The notes beneath the pieces were generated by a model. The model was not told the DNA's origin and did no database searches. It saw nothing but the letters and a program-made list of their open reading frames with translations. A DNA stretch of 60,000 bases from Lineus longissimus (Eukaryota > Nemertea > Pilidiophora > Heteronemertea > Lineidae): positions 1,559,501 to 1,619,500 of the forward strand of contig NC_088310.1 in assembly GCF_910592395.1 (NCBI RefSeq), written 5' to 3'. The stretch's first letter is position 1; every line of letters starts with the position of its first letter. Position numbers and translations under genes: made by a program. Positions 39,201-45,615 of the stretch are shown piece after piece.

Positions 39201-42200
39201 ACTATCAGTGTGACTTACTTGCGACACTCATTTCCCCCCAGAAACCATTGTCATAAACCTACGATCAGAAATTGAAATCAAACATTTTTCTTAAATTGTA
39301 TAAAAAAAATCCTCATGTCAATCTCATCTGACATGTCTAATGACTTTCCTAAGGCGTTGTTTATTGATCATTCCTCATAGCCAATTTATCAAGTCACGCA
39401 TCCCACATCAGCATCAATGCCAATCCATAATAACCATGGATTTATTATGAAAAATAATGAGCATAATTTATCCAATGGTTAGATTGGCAAAACCAGGAAT
39501 AATTCGATACGTAATTTGCGGTTTGAAAAAGATACGCAAATTGAGCCTCTGTTTGTTTGTGGTAGCAAGCAGTTGATGCACTGCAAATGGATTATAAGCA
39601 TTAGGCTCGCCTTACACAAATCTATAGGATAGCTGGCACAACCCGCCAATACCAAACGTTGCATAATTTATCAGCTCTCACTCAATATTGAGTGGAGTTG
39701 TCTACTCTGGCAGTGCCACTCACCAACTGTTCAAGTAAACACTAATACATCGTTTACGTACGTCGACGACAAAATGTACTATCAAGAGAAACATACGTCG
39801 ACGACAAAATGTACTCTCAAGAGAAGACATCCCGTTTTACCAGAGGATGCATTGCACAGCGCTTCGACGATAGTAACGTATAGCTGGGACAAAAATGGAG
39901 CTACTCTGACCTAAAAAGTCAAGGGGCCAAGTTCACATAAAGGCTTGACTCTCCTCTTGACCGGACGCCCCCTTCTGATAATACAGCAACCAATGAGAGA
40001 CATCCAACCATGTTGTCTTCACATACAGTAGGACTAGGAGACAAGGGGTGATATGAATAAAGACTAGCAAATGCTTTTATCTAAAACTCCATGTACATTT
40101 ACACTTGGCCTTTCTGTACAAAATTGAAGTAAAAGCATTTGCTAGCCTTTATTAATATCACCCAATGTGGTATATGTCCACTGTGTTTGTCAGTTCAGCA
40201 CGTGTGCTCTACCCCCTCATGAATAGTGTTATCACATCTGTGGCTTGGCACTGGAGCCGTCGCAATGGAAGCAGAGTTGTGGCTCTTGGAGGGGACGGAG
40301 CTTGAGGACACTCCACAATTCGCTGGAGAACTTGTCAAATGATCAAAGGCACACCGTCTGGTACCAAATTTTAAAAATATTCCAGACCTCATTCTTAAAT
40401 CAAAATACCTTGGAAACATGCATCCTTGAATACATTTTGAGTGAATTCTAATTCAATTTGTTTTGGCTAATAAGTCCTCTAGATATCTAAGAAATTCCCT
40501 CCCCTCACTTGATGGTGTCTCTATCATGTTTATGGGATACCACATGTGGGATACATCCATCAATATGTACCGTAAGCATCTGGTAATGTCATTATTTCAC
40601 GGTCTGTCAGTAGGTTCACAGAATGGAAATTCATTCAGCTGAAGTTCCACCAAATTTGAACTTTCCATCAATTCATGATGACACCAAATTCTATCGACTA
40701 TAATATTTCCATGGACATTGGATAACAAAGAGACCCTTATTGGCTATTGTGAGGGACTCAATGCCAGGGAGACAACACAAACAAAAACAGTCTCCCCATC
40801 TGTGACATCCATTGAAGGTTGAGAGACCATTATAACATTGAGGGATGCACAGAAGTTTTGGTCAAAGTATTTCAACCGCTTTATTACCATCATCACAGAG
40901 GTAGAGCATAGTCTATGGATATTAAGCAGGAGTGGCCATGTATCACAATGGGTAGGGAAGTCGAAGGTCCCTTAATTTGAACCCTTCCATGACCTAGATA
41001 ATATAACCATCAGTGTCTGCTTCATTTGGGTTGGACTTGGGACAAATAAGGCGACCAGAAAATTCATTTTACTGATTTCAGAGAATAATTTTTAAACTGA
41101 TTACTATAAATAACTCTAAAATTGTTCATTTTGTGTAAAATGTCTAAACAATCAGGGCTCAGTATCTTGCACTAAAACCATTCTGTCCAACTATAAAGCC
41201 TGTACTTATAGGCTGAGAGCTAAAATGTAAGGCTTATTACACCAAACGAAATTCTAACCAAATTTAGCTGAATAAATTCTAGCAGGGGGTCTCCCAATTG
41301 AACATATGGGACATGAATGATTATAATCAATGTGATCTATTTCCTATAAAAGTCTCATACTTACATTCCATTATGATATTTGATCCATAGGCTATCTTAC
41401 ACATGAATAAGCAGGAATAAGTGACACTTTGTGGCGATATTTACTGAATGTACACTGAGAAATCTTCCTGCTAATTCAAGGTTTGTCAATGATGAAAAAT
41501 GCATTAAAAACCTACATCATTTTATATTGAAATTTATCAGACCATGAAAAAATGTCAAAATTTAGTTATATTTCCTATTGGTGTAGGCTAATATGTAGAG
41601 ACAGGGGATCATTGTAAGAGATTGATAGACTGACAAGTATGTAGTCCCCGTGGTAACTTCACGACTTTATCCTTTCTCAGCATAGGGAGTTAGTCCTAAG
41701 GATTGGGAGCGGGAGGGAAGATTATAAACTAGTAACTTTTCTCCATCAAGCTACATTCCTGCATTTAAAATTCACATCATCAAATATATCAACACTGTGT
41801 ACAAAGTTCAACAAATATTGACAACATTAAAAATTCATAGCAAAAGTCACTTGAACTCATTTTAGAAAATATGAACTCATTAAAGGGCCGGCTATCCATC
41901 TCCATATAACCCGTGCTCCTTCTCTTTCATATTGCATAGAAAGATGTAGCTAGTAAACAGGTCGGGGTCAGTGTGTACTTGACACAGTCTCTTTCAACAG
42001 AACCAATGAACAATGCCAAGTATGAAGAAGATAGGCCTACAATTAAACAACGCTCCTGTCATCAGGCCTTATTACATAACGAATAAACCCGTATTAACTA
42101 AAGAAATGAATATCACCACGTGCCCGACGTAACCAACTTCAACTTGGGAAAAAAATATAAAACTTTGTTGTGTCAAACTTACCGTCCAGGCAAAATCAAA

Positions 42201-42512
42201 GGGCAAAATAAGGGTACTGTTGCTATCCTCAGGGTAGGTGAAGGAATTACCTCCCAGAATCCGGCTAGATATATTCCCAAAAGTGCAAGATCCATCAGTT
42301 GTGACCCTCGTTTGATACTCCTTGAGGCACAACCTCACGAATGTTTCACACTGGTTTTGACAAACACCCTGTCCGTTGGGCCCTCCATCGCAGCAACTCC
42401 CGTTTCCTAACTCACCACGAGCATTTTGGAATTTATTGATCTGGATTTCGAAGTTCCCAGATCCATATGAGAACTTGAAAAGGGTAAGGGTCCAAATAAC
42501 AGCCACGAACAT
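68..42512 (-). CDS. JAG: Jagged/Serrate-type Notch ligand, 11 exons, 3' end outside window
   Basis: Spliced gene for a DSL-family ligand of the Notch receptor, a type I membrane protein of the cell surface acting on neighbouring cells. Joined coding parts: 42183-42512, 11985-12042, 10392-10646, 8287-8347, 5702-5835, 4374-4493, 3924-4037, 3234-3461, 2747-2967, 2347-2497, 68-232; total 1837 nt, 612 codons plus one base. Order: signal peptide (about 1-17), C2/MNNL (about 18-165), DSL (about 168-212), EGF1-10 (216-612). Jagged rather than Delta is indicated by the motif [12 protein letters not shown] in an EGF repeat with an insertion, by EGF9 followed by a DYC...C stretch, and by the HSGI...W..LK segment before the DSL. 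Exon order, phases and several lengths follow the vertebrate Jagged plan as I know it. The remaining EGF repeats, cysteine-rich region, membrane segment and tail must lie beyond position 1. Confidence 0.97.
233..2346 (-). other. Jagged intron 10 (2.1 kb), no gene seen
   Basis: AT-rich intronic DNA. The part from about 1690 to 2220 is unusual in repeating short AAGGG and CCCTT words many times on both strands, but no regular period can be recognised. The short open frames here show no family resemblance and I leave them as chance. Confidence 0.8.
2347..2497 (-). CDS. JAG: Jagged exon 10: EGF repeat 9 and start of atypical EGF10
   Basis: A 151-base exon entered in phase 0 and left in phase 1, coding residues 508-557. 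Acceptor CACCCCTTCCAG, donor GTAAGA. It has EGF9, [17 protein letters not shown] to YQGKNC, then [12 protein letters not shown], the first two cysteines of EGF10. In human Jagged1 the same place reads LDIDYCEPNPC ... DHCRTTPC, so the homology is close through the border. The exon has a run of lysines (SKKKDY) before EGF10. Confidence 0.95.
2747..2967 (-). CDS. JAG: Jagged exon 9: EGF repeats 7 and 8 in one exon
   Basis: A 221-base exon entered in phase 1 and left in phase 0, coding residues 434-507. EGF7 begins [15 protein letters not shown] with the short cysteine 1-2 spacing typical of Jagged EGF7 (NDCLGQCQNDASC in human); EGF8 begins [10 protein letters not shown] with an O-glucose consensus. 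Acceptor TTGGTTTTTTCAG, donor GTAAGC. Leaving in phase 0 is unlike the phase 1 borders around it, which prevents skipping of exon 9 or exon 10 alone without a frame change. Confidence 0.96.
3234..3461 (-). CDS. JAG: Jagged exon 8: EGF repeats 5 and 6 in one exon
   Basis: A 228-base, phase 1-1 exon coding residues 358-433, two complete calcium-binding EGF modules. EGF5 begins [10 protein letters not shown] and has both sugar consensus sites (CESNPC; CLYGGSC); EGF6 begins [10 protein letters not shown] and contains [10 protein letters not shown], closely like the Jagged1 module CVNAKSCKNL. Acceptor CTTGTCTTTACAG, donor GTAAGT. Two modules share one exon without an intervening intron, so an intron was lost here or never gained. 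A short CTT-repeat tract follows the donor in intron 8. Confidence 0.96.
3462..3923 (-). other. Jagged intron 7 (462 bp), nothing seen
   Basis: Short intron between EGF4 and EGF5 exons with ordinary splice signals; no repeat or RNA gene recognised. Confidence 0.85.
3924..4037 (-). CDS. JAG: Jagged exon 7: EGF repeat 4
   Basis: A 114-base, phase 1-1 exon coding residues 320-357, a single EGF module starting [10 protein letters not shown] and ending [11 protein letters not shown]. Acceptor GATACATTTTCAG, donor GTAAGT. The repeat has the O-glucose consensus C-x-S-x-P-C (CSSDPC) and the O-fucose consensus before the third cysteine (CQNDGTC), both common sites on Notch ligands. It lacks the Asp-x-Asp/Asn-Glu start of calcium-binding EGF repeats, as does EGF4 of human Jagged1 (AEHAC). 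Confidence 0.95.
4038..4373 (-). other. Jagged intron 6 (336 bp), nothing seen
   Basis: Short intron between the EGF3 and EGF4 exons. It contains nothing I can name. Confidence 0.85.
4374..4493 (-). CDS. JAG: Jagged exon 6: EGF repeat 3
   Basis: A 120-base, phase 1-1 exon coding residues 280-319, exactly one EGF module: [31 protein letters not shown]. The acceptor ends TCTCTAG and the donor is GTGAGT, the only GTG-type donor among the placed exons. Symmetric 1-1 phase means the module could be skipped or duplicated without breaking the frame. EGF3 is the last repeat included in the DSL-EGF3 receptor-binding fragment as defined for Jagged1. The aligned vertebrate repeat has the same length. 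Confidence 0.95.
4494..5701 (-). other. Jagged intron 5 (1.2 kb), nothing seen
   Basis: Intronic DNA between EGF2 and EGF3 exons. No exon-like pair of splice sites with Jagged similarity and no clear repeat was found. Confidence 0.8.
5702..5835 (-). CDS. JAG: Jagged exon 5: end of EGF1 and EGF2
   Basis: A 134-base exon entered in phase 2 and left in phase 1; acceptor TTCTCTTCTCCCTTTCAG, donor GTAAGC. It codes residues 235-279 and one base of Asp280: [14 protein letters not shown], then EGF2 [12 protein letters not shown] ... [16 protein letters not shown]. The C.Y.WQG.LC signature and the CIP.PGC.HG.C / NWGG.LCDK pattern are diagnostic of EGF1-EGF2 of DSL ligands. One residue is gained in the EGF2 loop (CQASPWQC) against the vertebrate form. 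The first 39 bases, with ten bases of acceptor, are repeated without change about 155 bp upstream on the coding strand (see the pseudo-exons). Confidence 0.97.
5873..5878 (-). other. Possible polyadenylation signal AATAAA in intron 4
   Basis: AATAAA on the minus strand, 55 bp after the stop of the duplicated exon head and about 40 bp before the true exon 5. Its placement fits intronic polyadenylation, but the hexamer is frequent by chance in AT-rich DNA. Confidence 0.3.
5933..5990 (-). pseudogene. Pseudo-exon or cryptic terminal exon: second copy of the exon 5 head
   Basis: A partial duplicate of exon 5 lies 155 bp upstream of it on the coding strand. The acceptor (TCCCTTTCAG) and the first 39 exon bases are identical to exon 5, then the copies diverge. 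Spliced from exon 4 in the correct phase it reads [19 protein letters not shown] and then stops at TAA (5933-5935). No donor equivalent to that of exon 5 is kept. An AATAAA lies 55 bp further on. A transcript ending here would code a 253-residue secreted protein with C2, DSL and EGF1 only. Whether it is used is unknown; it may simply be a decaying duplicate. Confidence 0.75.
6098..6152 (-). pseudogene. Older third copy of the exon 5 head
   Basis: A more diverged duplicate 162 bp upstream of the second copy. It starts after CCATTTTCAG and reads ATGTGGCAGTATGG, with matches to exon 5 through GATTAATGC to GGTGTAAAC, about 55-60 bases. Between the copies the intron parts also match (CCCTCTAGCTC near 5909-5919 and 6046-6056; CATTTCAT before the acceptors), so the repeat unit included intron sequence. 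The frame stays open from this copy into the second one, ending at the same stop. Confidence 0.65.
6160..8286 (-). other. Rest of Jagged intron 4, with a CRE-like motif cluster
   Basis: Non-coding intronic DNA between the duplicated exon heads and exon 4. Apart from the TGACGT cluster at 7755-7821, I see no gene or clear repeat. Confidence 0.75.
7755..7821. promoter_or_regulatory. Cluster of four TGACGT (CRE-like) motifs with inverted repeat
   Basis: GCCACGTCACTT at 7755-7766 is an exact inverted match of AAGTGACGTGGC at 7787-7798. A further TGACGT lies between them (7769-7774) and a full palindromic CRE, TGACGTCA, at 7814-7821. CREB/ATF-type bZIP factors bind this core. Four copies in 67 bases in an intron is more than expected by chance, but the inverted arms could also be a remnant of a small transposon. 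Confidence 0.35.
8287..8347 (-). CDS. JAG: Jagged exon 4: EGF repeat 1, first part
   Basis: A 61-base exon entered in phase 1 and left in phase 2; acceptor TTTCTTTATTTCAG, donor GTAAGT. It codes residues 215-234 plus two bases of Arg235: [20 protein letters not shown]. This is the short, non-calcium-binding first EGF repeat that follows the DSL domain in all Jagged and Delta ligands and contributes to the Notch interface. The next exon supplies the rest of the repeat. The exon is flanked by 2.0 kb and 2.5 kb of intron; the downstream intron contains duplicated copies of the head of exon 5. Confidence 0.95.
8348..10391 (-). other. Jagged intron 3 (2.0 kb)
   Basis: Intronic DNA between the DSL exon and the EGF1 exon. 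It contains a weak tRNA/SINE-like stretch near 10.15-10.2 kb. Open frames near 9.0 and 9.9-10.2 kb were examined and not accepted as genes. Confidence 0.75.
10152..10203 (+). mobile_element. Possible tRNA-derived (SINE-like) remnant
   Basis: TGGCATCGTGAGCAGTG resembles a polymerase III A box and GGTTCGAGCACC, 39 bases later, resembles a B box. Spacing is close to that of a tRNA head. No complete cloverleaf, no tail and no second copy were seen, so this is weak. Confidence 0.2.
10392..10646 (-). CDS. JAG: Jagged exon 3: end of C2/MNNL and whole DSL domain
   Basis: A 255-base exon in phase 1 at both ends, acceptor TCATTGTCTTACAG, donor GTATGT. It codes residues 130-214. The first half has [17 protein letters not shown], the end of the C2 unit; the second half is the DSL domain from [12 protein letters not shown] to the GWMGANC end. 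The DSL domain is the main Notch-contacting module. The six DSL cysteines are at 170, 179, 183, 195, 203 and 212. The loop [12 protein letters not shown] (182-193) keeps the Phe, Arg, Arg, Asp and Phe positions reported as receptor-contacting in Jagged1 (F199, R201, R203, D205, F207); the residue just before the last Phe is Arg here and Phe in human Jagged1. The GWMG motif is intact. Confidence 0.97.
10647..11984 (-). other. Jagged intron 2 (1.3 kb), nothing seen
   Basis: AT-rich intron between the central C2 exon and the DSL exon, without recognisable genes or repeats. Confidence 0.8.
11985..12042 (-). CDS. JAG: Jagged exon 2: central strand of C2/MNNL domain
   Basis: A 58-base exon with a good polypyrimidine acceptor (TTCTCCTTACAG) and donor GTAAGT. 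It enters in phase 0 and leaves in phase 1, coding residues 111-129: [19 protein letters not shown]. This corresponds to the RSYTLLVEAWDSSND stretch of vertebrate Jagged, and no other downstream sequence I found continues exon 1. It is slightly longer than its vertebrate counterpart. Skipping it would shift the frame, since its length is not a multiple of three. Some 30 kb of intron lie between it and exon 1. Confidence 0.93.
12762..13110. repeat. 125-bp tandem repeat, two good copies and a diverged third
   Basis: The phrase TGTTGAAAATCC starts near 12769, 12894 and 13019, a period of 125 bp. Copies 1 and 2 are nearly identical over the whole unit (CTTGTCGCGGTCCTATC, GACAGGAACCTGCCAGTAAC, GACAGTGTAACCTCTTTGTG); copy 3 keeps the start and CACAGGAACCTGCCAGTA but diverges after about 65 bp. 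It lies 0.7 kb upstream of exon 2 on the coding strand. Confidence 0.9.
18146..18199. mobile_element. Short foldback / MITE-like hairpin with GTAACACGACCA arms
   Basis: CCCCAGTAACACGACCA (18146-18162) pairs with TGGTCGTGTTACCGGGG (18183-18199), 17 bp with one mismatch around a 20-base loop. The same GGTCGTGTTACCGGG word recurs alone at 38501-38515, which suggests a dispersed repeat family and not a unique site. Confidence 0.5.
27480..27612 (-). mobile_element. tRNA-derived SINE-like remnant inside the 26-29 kb element
   Basis: On the minus strand TTGCAGATGGTTTAAGTTGC (27549-27568) resembles an A box, and the downstream GGGTTTGAGTGC (27527-27538) resembles a B box preceded by ACCTG, as in many tRNA-derived SINE heads. 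The cloverleaf is incomplete and the element is decayed. Its limits are approximate. Confidence 0.35.
27775..28075. repeat. About 115-bp tandem repeat, three diverged copies
   Basis: AATCATGTTTGC-type words begin near 27779, 27895 and 28009, a period of about 115 bp. Each unit carries a CAAGTGA...TCACTTG-like inverted pair, TTGTTTGCAG and a TAAT.GCAGGTGC end. A shorter, degraded fourth copy may follow near 28155. Divergence between copies is considerable, so the array is old. Confidence 0.65.
28253..28472. repeat. 81-bp tandem repeat, nearly three copies
   Basis: ATTTCCAGCTAATGTCAACT starts at 28253, 28334 and 28415, an exact period of 81 bp. Units are almost identical; the only changes seen are single bases, and the third copy is cut off after CAGCCCTGACAT. 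The array makes up the inner part of the right arm of the foldback-like element. Confidence 0.92.
31095..31190 (-). mobile_element. tRNA-derived SINE-like sequence
   Basis: On the minus strand TGGCCCAGTGGTTGGCGCG fits the polymerase III A box well (TGGCCCAGTGG at 31169-31179). A degraded B-box-like GGATCGGTGACCG lies at 31101-31113. The interval between them is longer than in most tRNAs, which fits a tRNA-Leu/Ser-like head or a changed SINE. The surrounding 31.08-31.3 kb is more GC-rich than the rest of the intron. Confidence 0.45.
34135..34240. repeat. Dispersed relative of the 115-bp repeat
   Basis: GCACCTGCGAT near 34141 followed by ACAAGCAATACTTGACACAC and GCAATCATGATTGC matches the 115-bp unit of 27.8-28.07 kb in inverted orientation; the part after 34183 (GCAACAA, TTGTTTGCAGG) matches it in direct orientation. 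A single copy some 6 kb away shows that the unit is dispersed as well as tandem. Confidence 0.4.
35213..37142 (-). other. Cluster of coding-looking minus-strand frames of unknown identity
   Basis: Open frames lie in the same strand at 37142-36936, 36412-36053, 35680-35498 and 35413-35213. The best, 36412-36053, starts after an acceptor-like CTCTAG and reads about 119 residues including [29 protein letters not shown] and [13 protein letters not shown], a pattern loosely like an F-box with its W-containing end. The 35413-35213 frame has [16 protein letters not shown]. No complete gene model with splice sites could be built, and I cannot identify the family. It could be a nested gene, a decayed pseudogene or chance. 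Confidence 0.25.
39757..39828. repeat. 35-bp direct repeat, two copies
   Basis: TACGTCGACGACAAAATGTA is repeated with a period of 35 bp (CGTCGACGAC at 39761 and 39796), followed in both by CT.TCAAGAGAA. A simple local duplication. Confidence 0.85.
40046..40163. mobile_element. 118-bp hairpin, MITE-like
   Basis: Arm 40046-40079 begins GGGTGATATGAATAAAG and continues with CTAGCAAATGCTTTTA; arm 40130-40163 is its inverted copy with two mismatches over 34 bp. The loop is 50 bases. This is the size and form of a small miniature inverted-repeat element, though no target duplication is evident. A small hairpin RNA gene is possible but less likely. Confidence 0.55.
42183..42512 (-). CDS. JAG: Jagged exon 1: start codon, signal peptide, first part of C2/MNNL domain
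   Basis: Codes residues 1-110. The start is ATG at 42510-42512: it has A at -3, and two in-frame stops (TAG, TGA at 42519-42524) lie just upstream, so no longer frame exists. Residues 1-17 are a short hydrophobic signal peptide ending near SYG. The MNNL part begins with [13 protein letters not shown] and shows the family's [21 protein letters not shown] and LPFDFAW motifs, with paired cysteines at 40, 41, 51, 55, 62 and 76. In Jagged this domain folds as a C2 domain that contacts lipid and assists Notch binding. The exon ends in phase 0 at ACG, followed by the donor GTAAGT. Having the signal peptide and MNNL start in one exon differs from the human gene, where as I recall they are split. Confidence 0.96.
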
Positions 42513-42830
42513 TATATATCACTAAGACACTAATCCTGTTTCAATCTCCGACTCCTCTCCAACTTCCTAAAACACATGTGTTCAGGGTGGGCAGGGCACC
42601 TCATTTAAACACCGTTTAAACATTACAAACAACGTCAAACTTCTTCAAACTACAGCATCACTTAGCTTCACAAATGCATATCTCGCTGAAGTAACTTTAT
42701 CCGAAAATCTCGATCCTTTTTCTGTAATCCGTCAATAGTCCCGAGTGAATAGAGTTCCGTACACATCTGAATTTCATCAGCTGTTCAATGCACTGTTTAG
42801 TGACCGCGGACTACGCATGCGCCTAGCAGA
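42513..42830 (-). promoter_or_regulatory. Probable 5' UTR and proximal promoter of the Jagged gene
   Basis: The 300 bases before the start codon contain two in-frame stops directly upstream, a perfect 12-bp palindrome AACACATGTGTT with an E-box core (42571-42582), and an NRF1-like motif, GGCGCATGCG on the minus strand (42814-42823), a motif typical of animal promoters. No TATA box at a proper distance is seen; a TATATAAT touches the ATG and cannot be one. The transcription start cannot be fixed, and an upstream non-coding exon is possible. Confidence 0.35.
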
Positions 42831-45600
42831 CAATTTTCCCAATGTAGTTCAATTTGCGCACCCCAGATGTCGCAGGCCATCGGGATGCGGATTTTCAATT
42901 AACCTGTCAATCATTATGAGCTTCTGCGTTAGCAGATGCTGAATATTGGTAGACAAACATACTTTCTCTACAACAAATCGGGCAGAAAAATGCTTGCAGG
43001 TTTTTTATTCTCAACAAATAAATCATGTTATTCTGAATGTACCTTTTCGGTGTGAGTCATCATCCCACATCACCATTATGTACACCTGAGATCCGAGAAA
43101 TCTTACAAGACTCTGCATGGTCAACTTGTGACGACTCGAGATTATTACATACTCGAAATCGAGCGCTTAAAAACAAGACCAACGTGGTGACGGTTGCGAC
43201 ATGTAAATTGTCAGCTTCGTGGCCTTGAGGATGTTTGCCGAGACGACGAGGGAGCGTCTGGTCTGGATGTCTTCGAAGAGATCACTGTCCCTTGTCGCTG
43301 CGAATACCCACAGACAAGATTTCCAATCGGGTGTTAATTTTTACAGAAATGAGGGATTCTAATGATTCGATTCGTTCAGAAATTTCAATTCATGTGATAC
43401 GGAGTCTAATGTTTGAATTGATCGGTGTCTTGCTGGCTGGTAGGTGTGTGAGTTAGCACCCGTTCGATCAGATGGGCCGATCACATCCAGACTCCCTGCT
43501 GCTCACATCTGTCCAAGACTCTAAATTCAAATTCAAGATGCTATTCTGTATCTAAATATTGGAGCCAATCTGTCAGTATCATCACTGGATGAATTTTCAC
43601 GTTTTGGATGTTGAAATAAATCTTTTATCGAGGGCATATTCATTTAAGAACCAGAAGAGTGTCACAGTCAGTATCTCCGTTGCGGTGCGTCGTGACCATT
43701 GGTCTTTCGTCGTCGCTCGGTCCTTAACTACACGGCCACGACGACTTGATACTGGCCACGAGGCATTACTTTAGGGCAAATCAAAAAACAAAGAAGGGCA
43801 TTGGTGATTTTTGTTCTAAAAATGAAAGCAATGCTTTGCCCTGAGCTTGAATTAATAACCCTCTTAATTTTCTAATTAAACATTTCTATGACGACTTCTT
43901 GATTAGCGAATCCGCCCCTGAAATCAAAAAAATCCAATGTCATTGATCGAGTGCTCCCGGCGAAGATTGTAATTCTCCGGTAATTTGTCAATGTTTTAAC
44001 AGTTTTGTCTTTATTCAAGGCCAGGTTATCACTAAGGTGCCCCATGCCGGAATGTCCAGAATCCAGCCATGAAAAAAAACACTTAAACTTCTCAATCAAT
44101 GGATTCAGAAATGCTTAGAGGGATCTTTTGTCTCGGCCACGCGCCACTTTTTATTGTGTGTCATTCCGTCGGAGAGACGGCGAAGCTCGGTGGACTCTCA
44201 GACGGACAGATGGGGATACCGAAAGTTATTACAAGTACAACACCTGTCAGCCCGGACATGACCAATACCACCTTCACGCTGAATACTTAGTCTAAACCTG
44301 TGTAATGCATGCGCCGACGCGTTGTCTCAGAGTAAGTGCTTTTTGCGAAATACAGATCTGGTCCTGTCCTGTCTTTGCCGCCCCCTTCACCCGCGACCGC
44401 AAATGGCATCAAACTAGATGATACTACATTTCCATTGTCATTAGCCCCATCGAGTTTGTTATCTTATGCGCTATTGTGGTACACTTAAACTACCTCATAT
44501 CTAGAAGGTCAGGACGGCTCCTGGCTGATCTTGCAGTATAATCAACCCTCGCGTTTGTCTAGGATAAATATATTGGCGTCTCATCAGGGGAAGACTTGGC
44601 CATCCAGCCAAAGATCCAACCGCAGAGACAAGCAGAGAATTGGTCCAGTTGGTCTCCGAGTTGGTCACACCACGACAGCTCAATTTGACCATGGATCATT
44701 TCCGAAAATTGTAGTCCATGTTCGTCGCCACAGCTACACTTCTGGACGTCTGCTATTAACGTCTGGATGACGTCACTGCCGCCACCTGCCACTGTTTACC
44801 TTCAACACTCTGTCGGCCATCACTGGTTGCCTTGGTTAATGGGGCAAAGACGGCAGCTTCAGCAGACGCTGCTCCCTAATGTCATTAGTGGTGATGGTAG
44901 CGGAGACGATTGCGCGGGATGTTACGTGAGGTAGGGTCCTTGGGGAGGCGACCACACCTGCCATTCCTTGATGGGGAGAGATAAGACAGATTACGTGATG
45001 GTTTCAAGATACTGCACGGAGCAACAGGACAACTCAAAATGCTTATATCAAATAAGATACGAGAATTGTTTCTTGGAAATTCTGAAAAATAGCAAAAACA
45101 GCCATGACTGTAGGATGAGACATCTGTTTCGAACTTCACGAAACACTGTCACTGTTCGATCAAGAACCATCCAAACGAAGTGATCTGGGGTAAGCGAGGA
45201 CGACAACACTCCATATTCGTCGTCCACTTTCGACGTTAAGTGCACAACAGGCACGTGAACATTGTTATTGCCATCATGGGCGGTTCGTTACATCACAAAC
45301 ACTTCAGCGTTTGACTGCACAGCGCGCATACCAATATATGTCAACACTGTTTCCGGTTGGGTCATTGCAGGATAGGAGCTTTTAGTAGTGAGGACGATTT
45401 GTAAATAAAGCTGTAAGTTCTCTTGAATCATTTGCGCTCGTAACTGAATCCAGTACTCCAGTCACTTGCCCTCCTGTCCCAAGTGACCGAGCCATCCCCG
45501 ATCGATTTACTAGAACGTACTCTAGTTACTACGAGCGTAAAGCGCCTCTCCTCCATTGATGGGCGACCCAGTACGATCAATGCACAGCCAGCTAATTGCT
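42831..45600. other. Upstream intergenic DNA, no gene seen
   Basis: Visibly less AT-rich than intron 1, with more CpG. Only short open frames without family resemblance. A TGACGTCA motif lies near 44768 and a TGCATGCGCC word near 44307. Confidence 0.6.
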
Positions 45601-45615
45601 TTAGGGACCGCATCG

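Larger units (their letters stand above)
12043..42182 (-). other. Jagged intron 1, 30.1 kb
   Basis: The first intron starts at GTAAGT (42177-42182) and ends at the acceptor before 12042. It is more than ten times longer than any other intron here. It is mainly AT-rich non-coding DNA with the repeats listed separately. Stretches 13.1-18.1, 18.2-26.2, 28.8-31.0, 31.3-34.1, 37.2-39.7 and 40.2-42.1 kb hold nothing I can name. Large first introns of developmental genes commonly contain enhancers, but none can be located from sequence alone. Confidence 0.9.

Noticed and set aside
42511-42518. TATA box TATATAAT at the Jagged start codon
   Set aside because: It overlaps the ATG, so it cannot position the transcript that contains this start.
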